Assembly (NCBI RefSeq): GCF_020921035.1
Contig: NC_063160.1
Span: 12,234,095-12,298,094, forward strand
Direction of reading: 5' to 3'
DNA from: Rhodamnia argentea
Lineage: Eukaryota; Streptophyta; Magnoliopsida; Myrtales; Myrtaceae
Length of the DNA stretch: 64,000 bases
A model generated the notes under the pieces. It made no database searches. It was not told the origin of the DNA and saw nothing but the letters and a program-made list of their open reading frames with translations. The first letter of the stretch is position 1; each line of letters begins with the position of its first letter. Of this stretch, positions 1 through 11,972 are shown piece after piece. A program made the translations under genes and the position numbers.

Positions 1-1745
1 CGGCGGCGGTCGGAGGTTATGCCCGGAATGCCGCAGCTCCGCAATGATGGACAATCACGCATTTAAAGCTCTAGAACGTGAAATGCGTGAATTTTACGAA
101 TCCTTAGGCATGAAAGTCCACCAGCGAACGATTCCACTGTACTTGGTGAACGAGGAAGAGATGAAGGAATTCAAAGCACCAGATGAAAAGAACGTAAGAT
201 GAAGTTCAGCTTGTAATTATCGCCAAACATTTTAATCTGGCGCTCGGTTAGAGACTCGTTTACCCTAACGCTCCGTAAAATAAAGCATAGTAGTCCGCTT
301 TCTAGCATTATTCTACGGCGTCATCAATAGAAGTCCACACAATGCTGAGCTGAGAAATTGCAAAGAAAATTTCCATCCCACGCTCCTAAACTTGAGTTTC
401 TGCTCCGCACTTGATAGGGGCATCATCGATTGGACGGGACACGTGGAAAGACAAGGTGGTCCGTCGATCGTATTTGTACCGTAAGTGCTTCTCCGCACTT
501 GAGATTTTTTCTCATTTTTCACATCGTTTGCTTGTGTCAATCCACACGCAGAGAGGTAACCTTTTCTTTCTGTTTGGTCTCTTTGAATCTTTAAGACTGT
601 GGAAGGTAGACCACATACGCTAGTCGCCCACTCTAAAGTTGTATCCATAAGAGTGTTGTATGGTCTGCCGAGGTACTTCTCTCCCCTCCCCTTTTCTTAC
701 CAATTACAATCTCAAAGTAAGGTCTCTCATTAGAAGAAAATGAAAAGATTCAGATTGAGACTAGTTATCTTTGATGAGAAACTCCCCTAGAAAATTCGAT
801 GTTTTTGTGCGGGTTGCTCACGGGGCAAATCCTCGCTCATGAGATGATGCACGCGTGGCACATACTCGAAATCGACAGTTCGTCTCTTGATTATGATGCG
901 GTTTCTACCTCTAATTTTGCATCTAACGAAAAAGTGATAATACCGCAATTGACTCCATAATAAGATGTTTAGAAAAATGACACAAATGGTCCTTAAATTT
1001 TGGCTCAATATGCGTTGTGATCCTTAAACTTTTAATTTGATCAAAATAGTCCATGAACTTTAGCCTAATGTGCAATGTAGTCCATAAACTTTTAATTTGT
1101 TCAATATGATCCTCGAATTGTTAAAACATGTTCAACTTAGTCTTCAAATTATAAGAAAATGTCCATTGTCGTTATTGAATTTAAATTAATGAAATGACTA
1201 TATTGAACATCTTCCTATAGTTTAGAGGTTGGGTTGAATATGTTTCAAAAGCTCGTAGACCGTATTGGTCAAATTAAAAATTCAGGGACCGCATTGCATA
1301 TTAGGCTAAAGTTCGGGGACCATATTAGTAAAATTAAAAATTTAGGGATCACATTATATGTTGGGCCAAAATTCGTGAATTATTTATGTCATTATCCCTA
1401 AGATGTTTCGATCTTTCCTCCGGGACATTACGGTTTTGAACTATAAATTTTTTCATATACTTGACAGGTTATCACAATTTGAGTCTTGAGGTCAAAGAAG
1501 GCCTTTGTCAAGTTCTGGCTCACATGTGGTTGGGTTCTCAAATCCGGTCCATGTCTAAGAGCAAATCTCCGCCATCTCCACAGCTCGACTTCCCGAAAAG
1601 GCTCGCCAAGTTTCTTCAGCATAGAATCGAATCGAGAACCGATTACCCTTACGGCACTAGATTTCAACTAGTGAAGAGGGAGACGAACATGCATGGCCTC
1701 AAGGGCACGCTTGATCACATACGTATGACCGGGAGGCTTTCCTAG
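1..1745 (+). CDS. DA1-like LIM/zinc-peptidase protein, partial (exons 7-11)
   Basis: Partial copy of a DA1-related gene; the DA1 family are ubiquitin-regulated peptidases that limit organ growth. Exons read by phase: exon 7 (already open at base 1)..193, exon 8 418..480, exon 9 596..672, exon 10 813..877, exon 11 1468..1745. The peptides show CPEC of the LIM domain, the VLYGLPR motif, [15 protein letters not shown] with the HEMMH zinc site, and [12 protein letters not shown] ending in [11 protein letters not shown]. Exon 8 is 6 bases shorter than in copy 2, in frame. The exon 10 acceptor reads GG instead of AG, so the gene may not splice correctly. Intron 10 contains an inverted-arm repeat. 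Exons 1-6 would lie left of the window. Confidence 0.72.
962..1402. repeat. Inverted-arm repeat, family B (in DA1-like intron 10)
   Basis: AT-rich element whose left arm (words such as 'ccataaacttttaatttg') returns as reverse complement in the right arm ('aaattaaaaattcagggacc'). The outer ends read as a degenerate inverted pair around 'atgacacaaatggtcc' and 'tgtcattatccctaag'. Related copies lie near 13.3, 17.8, 50.4 and 59.0 kb. No coding capacity was seen, so a non-autonomous element is likely. Confidence 0.65.
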
Positions 1746-3377
1746 ATGATCCGTACATACTGTTGAGGAATTCTTCTGATGATTGATTGTGTATTCCCAA
1801 TCTCTCTGTCCACCTACAAACCAAACACATGAGGTGAGTTTCGCCCAGCAATAAGATGAATATTATGGGTGGAATAAAATGCTTAAACATTGGCCAGCTT
1901 CCTTGTGATTCCGTTCTCTTTCATATTTTGTTGAAATTTATTCAGTTCACACGAAAGTCGCTTGAGTCATCATCCTTTGCGTGCTGTCTTAAGGAAGGGA
2001 GATGCACGTGTGGATTATCAATATATCACGTGGATGAGCAACAACTGTTGAATTGTATTGTTTCCTGACGAGGTACCGATGATTATTAGGGGCGTTCGGA
2101 TAGGCGCAATATCGGTAGGTGGGTCCGGACCACGGGTGTTGAACAGGTCACAACTTTCAATCCAAGAAGAGTTACGAGATCCATAATACCACATCAACAA
2201 GCTCGTTTCGAGGAAAATGTTATGGCCAAAAGGGTTTTCCTTTTGCAATCTTTTCGGGTCATAAAATCCATCGTTCGGACAGCTACATTATATGCTATGT
2301 TTTAGCCCTTTATTTATAATTCGAACTTCTTAAGCGCTTATGGGTATTTTTAGGTTTTCTCATGTCATCCAAAGTTTTCATAGTACTGGCTTGTCCTTTT
2401 CGGATTATCCAAAAGATTATGCCACTATTTTGCTGAGCAAAGACCGAGAGAAATTTTTTTTGAATTGCACCCGTAAATGCTTTGCGCGTTTGTGTGTGTT
2501 TCGGATTGATTTTGTTTGGGTTTATCAAAGGATTTTTGCTGCTTCAGCTGATATCAAAGCCGGCAAAACTCACTCGAAGAAAACACGACCTTATTATAAG
2601 AGGCACTCTTTTATAGTATCGGTTACGACAACTTCTTACACATTTTCCTAGATATTTCTTGACAAATATATCCATAAATATTTCTCTCTTCATATACTCC
2701 TATGGTCTTTTTGAAATGTCTTAGGATAAATATCCAGATTGGACAGAGTAATCTAGAAAAATGCTAGATTTCTGAAGAAGAGAGGGTGGTGCGTCTCTTC
2801 TTTCAGTGTGACCTTGCAAAGTCCCCACCTTTACTGCTCTGCTCCTAGTCTCGGCTCGTAAGCCCTCCGGGCCTTCGGAAGCTCCAAATCGTCTTCTCCA
2901 TGTTTCGTCCTGAAGAGATATCATTGTGGAATTCTCTTTTGTCACGTTCTCATGGCCTTGTCATGGGTCGTCTCTCTTCTTTCCTCTCCTAGGGATGATG
3001 ATTTACGAGTGTTTGTGAAAGTTCACGCAAAATGGTGCCCAAACCGAAGGTGTTTGATGCTTTGCCCGACGAGTGATTCCTCTCGTTTTGCCTAAATTAC
3101 CTTCATGGCGTTTGAAGTCGTGCGAAAGCATTGAAAGGCTCTTTACTGCGCCCCGTTTCTGCGTTCTCCCTCTCTTCCTTGTTGTGGGTTTCGTGTTGCT
3201 GTGTGTGTCTGAGTCGAGACGTTTATCGGCACACCAGGCAGGTGTTTGATGAATCCAGTCAATTCATCCTTCGCTTGTAAAGTTGGGTCTCAGCGTCGTT
3301 TTGGCCCAGACCAGTCTCGACAGTCAGGAGCGAGTTTCATCTGTTATGCATTCGACATTTGAATTCGACAAAAGCCC
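1746..3377. other. Intergenic, DA1-like 3' flank and PPR 5' flank
   Basis: No gene was recognised. It presumably holds the 3' UTR of the DA1-like gene and the promoter and leader of the PPR gene. The same sequence recurs at 18,545-20,172 with scattered substitutions and small indels. Short open frames here do not keep their length in the second copy. Confidence 0.6.
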
Positions 3378-5369
3378 ATGTTCCGCAAGCATTTCTTTTC
3401 TGCTGGAACTGGCAGCCTGTTCAACGCCTTAAACCAGCAGACTCGCTTATTTTCTCGTGACCCTTTCCCTAGCAAGGTCTCGCACTACCTTTATAAAGCC
3501 AGAGTTATTGATTCCATCCGGCTTGCGCTTCAATCGAATTCCCAGAGTTCTCTTATCACTCTCTTAAGTGACCGGCTCTTGGACTCGTTTGTAGTCACTC
3601 ACGCTCTCCGTTCTGCTCCTTCTGCTGATTCTGCACTCTCAGTTATTGACATTCTTAAATCAAATGCGAATTTTAGTCACACGCAAGGTACCATTTACGC
3701 CCTGGCCAACATTTTGGCCAGATCCGGTCGAAGAGAGGAACTTGACGCTTTGGTTGATGCCATCAACGCCAGGAGCTTTAAAAATGTTCTGGTTAGCCAT
3801 ATGAACCTTATGCAGTGGTTTGCAGCAATTGGAGACCTCGACTCAGTTCTTGATACTTGGGATAATTATAGAGGGTTGGACAGACATGTGTGCACAGAAT
3901 CGTATAACATAGTCATGCGCCTATATGCAGAAAAGGGTGAAGATTCCAGGGCTGTGGAGATATTTCATCGGATGATTGTGGAAGGTGCAAACCCTAATTC
4001 TAGGACATATACAACTATTATTGAGCACCTTGCGAATTCTGGGAAGCTGGATGCGGCCTTGGAGGTTTTCAGTGTTTTACCATTGATGAGAATCAAGCGC
4101 ACAACAAAACAGTTCTCAATTTTGGCAGAGGGTCTTGTAAGTGTTCGAAGGTTTGATGAGGTGAAATTTTTACTCAGCAATATGGAAGCTGAAGGTATGT
4201 TGCCTGTTCGAGCTCTGCTTTGCTCGCTGCAACATATGAAAGAGGGAGGATATATTCGTGAGAATGATGAAATTCTTTCTGACATGTTGCCGGATGATAG
4301 AATAAAAAGTGTCGAGTATTTTGTAGATGATACAGAAGACGATGATGATGAGGCTGAAGCCGAGGAGGAGGATAACGTTGCTTGTGATGTCAACAAGGTC
4401 AATGGGGTCAGATTGAAACCATGGCTAGACCCTAGAGCTTTGGCAAATGCCTTGCAGAGTTGGAGCCCCAATGATGTTTTGGAATTGGAGAATGCAAAGT
4501 TTGTTTGGACAACTCGCTTGGTTTGCAAAGTCCTTAGGAATTTCAAATCTCCAGGGGCAGCTTGGAACTTTTTCTGCTGGGTTGCTTGCCAACCAGGGTT
4601 TACTCATGATGTTTACACAGTGCAGAGAATGATGACCCTTTTAGCGTGACATGGTCATGTCCAATTGGTAAATCAGGTGATGGATAAAATCAGACAGGAG
4701 GGACTAAAGCTTCCTTTCAGTACCATTAAATTGGTTATCGACTTCTGTGGCGTTTCCAAAGATCCTGATGCTGCTTTGAAGATTTTTCGTCACAATCGAA
4801 CTCTCTGTGGTTCTATCTCAAAGTTTAAGCTGATGGTTCTATATTCATCATTGTTACGAACATTGACCAAGTGCGGTAGGTGCCCTGATGCTCTTGAGGT
4901 GCTTGATGAAATGATTTTAAATGGCATTTGCCCAGATATTCAAACTTTTTCTGGTTTGATGGATCATTTTGCGAAGCAAGGAGACATCAAGAACGTGCAG
5001 AAGATCTTTGGAATGGTTAGGCAGAGCGGTATCGAGCCAGACACTTACATGTTTAAGGTTTTGATTCATGGTTATTGCAAGTGTGACAGAGCTGCTCTTG
5101 CTTTGAGGGTGTTCGAGGACATGAGACACTCAAAACTACTTCCTGACTCTTCCACGAAGGAGTTGCTGGTGAAAAGTCTTTGGAAGGAAGGCAGGAGGAG
5201 AGAGGCTGCGATGGTGGAAGAAAGTTGTGAGGAGATAAATGAATCTCTTCCTATTGCTTTACGTGGTCATATATGGACTGTGAGCTCAGCCAACCTCACT
5301 CAAGTTTATAACGTCTATGCAAGTACTTTTACATCAAGCTGTGATCCAACAGCAAATGGGGAGGGCTAG
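3378..5369 (+). pseudogene. PPR protein, copy 1, interrupted by a TGA
   Basis: Same pentatricopeptide-repeat gene as at 20,173-22,164. The frame is open for 423 codons, then meets TGA at 4,647-4,649, where copy 2 has CGA (Arg). The next codon but one bases also differ (CAT against CGT). Both changes fit deamination of methylated CpG. After the stop the same frame continues open to the normal end at 5,369, so the lesion is young and single. A truncated 423-residue product keeps the N-terminal targeting region, the first PPR motifs and the acidic stretch, but loses the C-terminal repeats. Stop readthrough or sequencing error are alternatives. Confidence 0.88.
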
Positions 5370-7252
5370 TAATGTACTGTATTATCTGAAAACTGCAATT
5401 GTTACTTCCGTTAGCCCCTTGACCAAGTTTAGTTCTGTCAAGTCCTAGCTGACTCACTTTAGTCTGTCACATAATGGGGGTGCAGATGCAAGCAAAATGT
5501 AATCTAATTTCTTTTTAATTCATTTTTTTTGCAGATGCAAGCATAATGTAATTTCATTTCTTTCTAATCATATTTTGTTTGAGGGAAACACCGATGTCTG
5601 TCCTCCTGCATATTGCAGTTTGTATCTAGTGCCAAAATCTACATGTGGTATTACTTTATTTGGTCAAATATACTCAATATTAAAAGAAATTATTTGAAGT
5701 CTGTTTACCACTTACTGTTAGTTTACATACTGTATCATTTTTCTGTTTGGTCTTTATTCATCTACAGTGTTCATGTCAATCTGAGATAGACTGGAGATGT
5801 GATCATCTGTCTATGAATGATTCAATGGTCTATGTTAGAAGATCTTGTTGTGTTTCGCAAATTGGCTCACATTATCTACGGAGACCGAGTCTCGATTTGT
5901 TTGTACCTTTCAGGATATCAGAAAACACTCTACTTCAACCAGCTGAATCATCTTCCCCTGCATGCTTGGTATGTTTATGGGGATTTGTTCGAAGGATTTG
6001 TTTGTGTGTATGGGAAAGCTATTTTCTGCTTGGCCCCTTCACAATGGCTCTTTCTGCTCAATCCTATTTGCTTGATTGATAGTAGATGAAACGATAATGA
6101 GACGGCTGTTCTGCTGTTTTGTCAGACTATCGTACACAATCAATTTTCAGGCGGGAGCTTTTGGCCTGGAGCTTGGTTATTCATTCCTTGTTTATCTGTT
6201 CATGTTATTCTTAATTATTGTTGCGTTGGACCATATAAACACAGTTTTCCGTTTTGGCAGATAAAAATGTCAGATGGATTGCAAGTAAGCTCATTCGATG
6301 GACCTTCTGTTCGACTGTCTTGTAACATCATGCCGCCTTTGGGCCTTCGAGGTTAGTCCATGGAAACCGTGTCCTCGAATCAAATTGGTAGGTTGCCAAC
6401 AAGAGGTCAATCTATGGCATCGTAGGATGAGACGGTGCAGAATTTATATGGAGCCATTTACGGTCTACAGTGAGGAACCTCACATTGATTTGCTAACTTA
6501 ATCTGTTAGCCCAGCTGAAGAGGCAGCTAATACTTTTGTCTCTACGGATTAAGAAATTGACTCGAGTTCAATTTCTAGATGACAAAAATTGGGGAAGTAC
6601 GTCCTTCTATTCTGTGCAGTCATTTCATCAGTCCTTCCGCAAATGGCAATAAATCCAACTTTGCGAGCGATCCTTCCGTGTATGATATCCCTCTTAGTTA
6701 CCGATCCTAGATAATATTCTGTGAGTTTCTTTGTGGTTTTTGAATTTTTCTTCAGTAAGATTTTGTGGCTCCAAGAGTTTTATTCTATTGTTTGGCTGAC
6801 TCTCTATGCGTGTGATAAATATGCAGGATGATCTATTTCGCCGGCCGAACTGGGGTTCCCTCGTCTTATATTAATCTGATGCTCATCGCATATTCTATTT
6901 CGAAAGCAACTACCAGCCAAAAACAAATACAGGTTAAATTGCCGCCTATTACTTTCTACCATACACATATATTGCCGCCTGTTATTTTCTATTCACTCCT
7001 CTCTACGCACAAAATCTGTCCCAAGGGAAGAAATTCTATTCGCAAAAGCTTATTCTATCATTGGAACCAAATGAGAATTGTTCAATTCAAAGCCAAAACA
7101 AGAACCTACTTCCAGGCTTTATTAGGAGAAGAGTTCCCTAATTCCAAGCGAAAGATTCACACTAGAATGGGTTTTTGGCTTTTTCCAACCTCGGAGCTTC
7201 ACCCTCATAAACTTAGGTTTGAGAGGCTGAAGCCATCCAAGCTCATAGCCAA
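5370..7252. other. Intergenic between PPR copy 1 and truncated NFP
   Basis: No supported gene. The first part should include the PPR 3' UTR and the last part the NFP promoter and leader. The region is duplicated at 22,165-24,091. Compared with that copy it has about 13 extra bases just after the PPR stop and lacks about 44 bases near 6,597. An open frame from 6,828 overlaps the NFP start in another frame but is broken by a stop in copy 2. Confidence 0.6.
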
Positions 7253-8128
7253 ATGGCCATCTTTCGTTCCTCCCCAAAACATTTACTTCTTCTGCATTTC
7301 TTCGTCTTCATCATCTCCGTCACAACTCAACCACTTCCTAGCCCGAGAGCCAACTTCTCATCCTCTGCCAACTCGCTGAGCTCATGCCCATCATATGTCG
7401 CCTACATCGCGCAAGGACCCGAATTCATCGACCTTGGAAGCATCTCCGACCTGTTTGGTGTCTGCCGTTTATCCATCTCGCAGGCGAGCAACCTGGCTTC
7501 TGAAGATGACCCTTTGTACCCCGGCCAGCTTTTGCTCATTCCGATCACGTGCGGCTGCAGTGGCAGCAGTTTCTTCGCCAACATAACCTATCAGATCAAG
7601 AAAGGTGACAGTTACTTCCTGGTCTCGACGAAGGCATTTGAGAACCTCACGAACTGGCAAGTCGAAGAGGAAATGAACCCGGGGATCAATCCAACTCTCC
7701 TGAAGATTGGAACCCAAGTCACTATTCCTCTCTACTGTAAGTGCCCGGCAAAAGCGGACTCGGAGGCTGGCTTCAACTTTCTTGTTACTTATGTATGGCA
7801 GCCCGGAGATGCACTTTCATCAGTGGCCAAAAAGTTCAACGCGACACCTGGCGATATTGTTAAGGAAAACAAAGGAGTCAATCTTACTGCGTCTGTCGGT
7901 CATCCTGTCCTCATACCAGTATCACAATTGCCAGCTCTTTCTCAACCACTGAATGCTCCTCCGAAGAGAAAAGAATCCAAGCATGAGTGGGTTATTGTAG
8001 CTTTAAGCAGTGTAGCAGCAGCTATTTTGGTCACTGGGTTAGCGGTTTCGCTAGTCTATGTTCGCCGTTTAAGGACTAAGAAACTCATGATCAGTCGAGA
8101 CATCGAGTTTGACGAGAATGCCGCCTAA
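7253..8128 (+). pseudogene. NFP/NFR5-type LysM receptor, kinase lost, fused to copia
   Basis: Residues 1-273 match the intact receptor at 24,092: signal peptide (about 1-25), three LysM modules with CGC and CKC motifs, and the transmembrane helix (about 249-268) ending in YVRRL. After base 8,071 the sequence switches to copia polyprotein and adds 18 residues ending in FDENAA before TAA. The whole kinase domain is gone. The reading frame is open, so a 291-residue membrane-anchored LysM protein with a foreign tail is possible if the transcript is stable. It also carries Cys37Ser, replacing a cysteine conserved in NFR5-like ectodomains, and a new Cys in the FGVCRL segment. Either a dead copy or a decoy-type receptor. 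Confidence 0.9.
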
Positions 8129-10278
8129 AACTAGGAGAACGAGAAGATCGAGAAGAAGTATGTCACCTTGCCTAACATACCACTTGCTCGTGAGGAGTCA
8201 ACAACACAAGAAGAAGGTGAAGCATCAGACTCCACCACTCACGACGTAACACCCCCATCCTCTCCGAGAGCAATGAAAGAAGAATCTACTCCAGATTCTC
8301 CAATACTAAGGGTAAAAACCCTTAGAAATCTATGACATGCAACTTTTCTGCTTTAGAACCAGAAAACCATGAAGAGGCGTCCAACGAAGAAGTTTGGATA
8401 AAAGCCATGGAGGAAGAGATCAAGATTATCGAGAAAAATGAAGCTTGGGAGCTCGCCGATGCCTCGGAGACAAAGAACTGATTGGCATCAAGTGGGTCTA
8501 CAAGACGAAACTCAATGCCGATGGATCAATCCAAAAGCATAAAGCAAGGTTTGTGGGGAAAGGATATTTGCAACAACCAGGTATCGACTATACTAAAACT
8601 TTCGGTCCTGTTGCATTCATGCTCTTATAGCTCTAGCGGCACGGAAAGAATGGAAGATCCATCAACTAGATATAAAATCAACATTCTTAAATGGATATCT
8701 TCAAGAAGAAATATATATGGAACAACCACAGGATTTTATCGTCAAAGGCCAAGAAGAAAAAGTGCTTAAAGCACAAGAAGGCCCTTTAAGGGTTAAAGCA
8801 GGCACAACGAGCATGGTATAGTATAATTGACGAACACTTCACCAAGCAAGGATTCAAAAGGAGCATAAGCAAGCCGACGCTCTACATCAAGACCCAAGGT
8901 AAGTTCGACACTCTCGTCATCTCTCTATAATTAGATGATCTCATATATATATATAGGAAATAATGAAAAGATGATTCAAGAGTTCAAAGAAGAAATGATG
9001 AAGACATTCGAGATGACGGACTTGGGCTTGATGCACTACTTCCTCGGCATTGAAGTCGACCAAAATAAAAGGATTTTCATTTCACAAAAGAAATTCAAGA
9101 TGGATTATTACAAATCAATTACAACACCGCTCATGACAAATGAAAAACTACTAAAGGAAGATGGAGCAAAAATAGCTGACCTCTCCCTCTACATAAGTCC
9201 GATTGGCGGTCTACTATATCTCACTGCCACACAACCAGATATCACGTACACGACAAGTCTACTGTCACGGTTCATGCAGAGTTCGAGACAAATTGGAGCT
9301 GCCAAGAGAATTCTAAGATACTTACGAGGAACTACATATTATGGCATTTGGTATCGGCCAAGTGCAACGACTAAGCTCATCGACTACACCGACAGTGATT
9401 GGGTAGGTTACGCCGATGATAGGAGGAGCACTACCGACTATGCATTCACATTTTGTTTTGAAATATTCTCGTGGGCATCCAAAAAACGAGAGTCGGTGGC
9501 ACAATCTATCGCGGAAGCTGAATACGTCACCTCTGCTACAACTATGAGTCATGCAATATGGCTTCGGAGAATTCTAGAAGACATTGGAGAAGCACAGACG
9601 AAATCGACTTCAATATTTTGTGACAACAAGTCCGCAATTACTATATCAAAGAACCTTGTCTTCCACGGAAGAACCAAACATATTGATAATCACTTCATAC
9701 GAGAAGTGCAAAATAATGGGGAGATCGAAATCAAATATTGCAAGACCGAAGATTAAGTTGCCGACATATTCACTAAAGCACTACCACCAGCAAAGTTCGA
9801 GGCGCTACGAAGTCACGAAATTGGATCAAGGAGGAGTGTTGATTTATGATCCATTTTCTAGTAGAGTTCATTTACTAGAAGAGTAGAGAAAGGGCCTAGC
9901 GAGGGACAGCTAGTGGCTAGAAAAGTCAAAAGAAAAAATGCAAAATAAAAAAACAAGTCTTCAGGCGTAGAATTGTCTAGAGTTTGGATAAAAGTCAATG
10001 AAGCTTATCTTTTTTTTTTTTGGTCCAATGAAGCTTATCTCTTGAACAAAAGAAAGTCGGTGATATGCCAATAAATAGGACTTAGAAAACGTCCATCTTG
10101 GAATAAGAAAAAACCAACAAAAAGCTCTCCTTCTCCTTTTGCAATACTCAAGAAACTAATAAAAGTTTTTATTCCCCTTGTTCCCTTGTACTCCCTTGCC
10201 GACAATATTTCTCATATTCCCATCTTTGTTTCTTTCCTCAATCATAAACTAGCTTATAAACCAAAAACCTAACCCCCA
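8072..10278 (+). mobile_element. Ty1/copia retrotransposon, 5'-truncated, degenerate
   Basis: Starts inside the integrase-RT linker (KKLMISRD, FDENAA), then shows reverse transcriptase pieces ([20 protein letters not shown] around 8,480-8,570; HQLDIKSTFLNGYLQEEIYM around 8,660-8,720), a decayed catalytic LDD box near 8,930, and a long RT/RNase H frame at 8,935-9,756 (YFLGIEVDQ, DSDWVGYADDRRST, SIAEAEY, FCDNKSA, TKHIDNHFIRE). After a stop the usual VADIFTKALP follows. Several stops and frameshifts make it non-functional. The 5' LTR, gag, protease and most of integrase are missing. It joins the NFP gene at 8,071/8,072 and ends in a 3' LTR. Confidence 0.93.
9837..10278 (+). repeat. 3' LTR of the copia element, with polypurine tract
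   Basis: A purine run 'aaggaggag' immediately precedes TGTTG at 9,837, as expected for a copia polypurine tract and LTR start. The LTR ends CCCCCA at about 10,278, giving TG..CA termini and about 442 bp. It contains an AT-rich TATA-like stretch near 10,068 and an AATAAA-like signal near 10,157. The next bases are DA1-like coding sequence. Confidence 0.75.
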
Positions 10279-10521
10279 GAGGTGGAAGAAGGCCTCTGTG
10301 AAGTCATAGCTCATCTGTGGTTGGAGTCTCAAATCTCGTCTAAGTCTGCAAGTCACAAGCACTTCGAGAAGAGGCTTGCTGAGTATCTCAAGTACAACAC
10401 CAAGTCGCGAACATCACATCCTTATGGAACTGGATATCGACAGACAAAGAGGGTGATTGGCATGTACGGCCTCAAAGGAACGATCGACTACATCCATATG
10501 ATAGATGCATTTCCCCGATGA
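10279..10521 (+). pseudogene. DA1-like exon 11 fragment (third copy)
   Basis: About 80 codons homologous to the last exon of the DA1-like genes: EGLCEVIAHLWLESQ, FEKRLAEYLK, a YPYG-like HPYGTGYRQ and GLKGTIDYIHM before TGA at 10,519-10,521. It lacks the first few residues of exon 11 (the GYxNLS part), which are replaced by the LTR. The sequence is clearly more diverged than copies 1 and 2 are from each other, so it is a separate, older paralogue broken by the copia insertion. No upstream exons remain here. Confidence 0.85.
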
Positions 10522-11972
10522 GTTGTCCCGAAGCTGGTATCTCCAGCTATAGGAACACAAGAAGGCAGTGGTTCTTTGAGTTCAGGAGTATGTTAGCCAT
10601 GTGACGATTATTGAAGGCAATGTTCAGCAGTTTCATACGTATCATCTGCTAAAAATGTGACAAACTTGATAGCTGACAAACCTTGTTGGTAACAAAATTT
10701 CGACCCCCTTTTGTTTGGTCAGAAACACGCTGGTTACGAAAAATTTTATGAGAACACGAACAGTTACCACTTGTTTTAAATTGCAAACTATTTCAATGGT
10801 TCATCGACATTTATTTAGGTAGCTTATCAATATGTTAAAACTTGTCACTTTCATTAAAAATTATCGACTCTTATTTGAGTTCATTCGTGAACATTACTTT
10901 TCATTGTTTCGAAATGACCAATTGTTCTAATAACTTGCCAACATTTAGTTGTTCAATTCACCAACGCATTACCCACCTGAATTTTCCAAATGGTCTAAGT
11001 TAGAAAATTCAAGATTCGAGAGCCCCGCTCGTTGCGAGTCTCTTTTCTCAACCAGAAATAATAATAATTACCTAAGTGTCCTTAGCAGCTCAATCTCATG
11101 TAGAAATTAAGAGCATTGCGTTTCGTCATAATTTGTCAATAGATTAAGAATCGATTCTTAGGTCTACTCCAGCACAAAAATAACAAAAAGCATAAAAAAA
11201 TTTGCATGTAAGGTCAACAGCTATTGGCGCTTCCAGTGGTAGTTCTCTCATGAAGGGTCAACAGTCAAGTTGGTGACTGAAGAGTATTATGTCTCCTGCT
11301 AAATCTTAAGGACGTTTATGGAGATATATACGTTGGGGAAATTCAAAAGTTTCAAGGTTGTTAAGGAACATGTATTACCTTGAATGGCTTGTAGTCAAAG
11401 AATCTGTCGTCGAATATTTTTTTACTATGAACATGCATGGTCTGGGGGTGGTTGTTTCTTGCAGAGTTAACCTGATGGAAGTTTCGGGATCAAAATCGAC
11501 CAACCCATCGACTCAATCGTGTCTATCGCAACATAATCTGCACCATCATGGTTAACCACCACATGACAGCGAAGGTCTGGCCGAGTCAGTGCTTCCAATT
11601 GCTTGTGAGTTCCTGGACTTTGTAATGGGAAGCAGTCTTCCTATAGTTTTCGAGTTTGTGTAATCAAATCATTTACTAATCGAGGAAAGGGAAAAAACAA
11701 ACAGAAGATAGTACAAACTGAATTACAATAAGAGGTTAGGTATAACTAACGATCATTAGAAAATGATGAAGAACTCTCATGCAGAATATGGTTTTGTTTA
11801 TTGTTCCAGTTCATTACAGAGTTGACTTGATGGAGTTAGACATATGACCAGCACATCAGCAAATATAACAATCTTGAGAAAATTAGAGGAATCTTGTAAT
11901 GTAACCGCTGGTACCACTCTATTAATCTGGATCAGAGTGTGCTCTTCTTTTGTGATAGCGTTTCTTCTCCTT
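10522..11972. other. Intergenic upstream of the full DA1-like gene
   Basis: No gene was recognised. 10,640-10,980 is AT-rich with 'ttggtaa' and 'ttaccac' words similar to those in intron 6 of the next gene. The phrase 'gcagagttaacctgatggaa' near 11,461 recurs in altered form near 11,817, a hint of local duplication in the promoter of the downstream gene. Confidence 0.5.

Larger units (their letters stand above)
1..8071 (+). repeat. Tandem segmental duplication, copy 1
   Basis: This segment matches 16,796-24,910 almost base for base, in the same orientation. It carries the DA1-like exons 7-11, the PPR gene and the 5' part of the NFP gene. The offset is 16,795 from the window start through the end of the PPR gene and becomes 16,839 at the NFP gene, mainly because copy 1 lacks about 44 bases near 6,597. 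The left end of the duplication lies outside the window. The right end is the copia junction after 8,071. The PPR proteins differ at 12 of the first 423 residues, so the duplication is recent. Confidence 0.95.

Noticed and set aside
596-672. Apparent in-frame stops in DA1-like exon 9 (VDHIR then stop)
   Set aside because: They belong to the wrong frame. With the acceptor at 595/596 the exon reads openly to VLYGLPR, so exon 9 itself is not broken.
3965-4546. 193-codon minus-strand frame inside the PPR gene (also 20,760-21,341)
   Set aside because: It is antisense to real PPR codons; the Ser-rich run is the mirror of the acidic patch. No family signature.
6828-7379. 183-codon frame upstream of and overlapping the truncated NFP gene
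   Set aside because: The same frame in copy 2 has a stop near 23,883, and its end overlaps NFP codons in another phase. Likely leader sequence.
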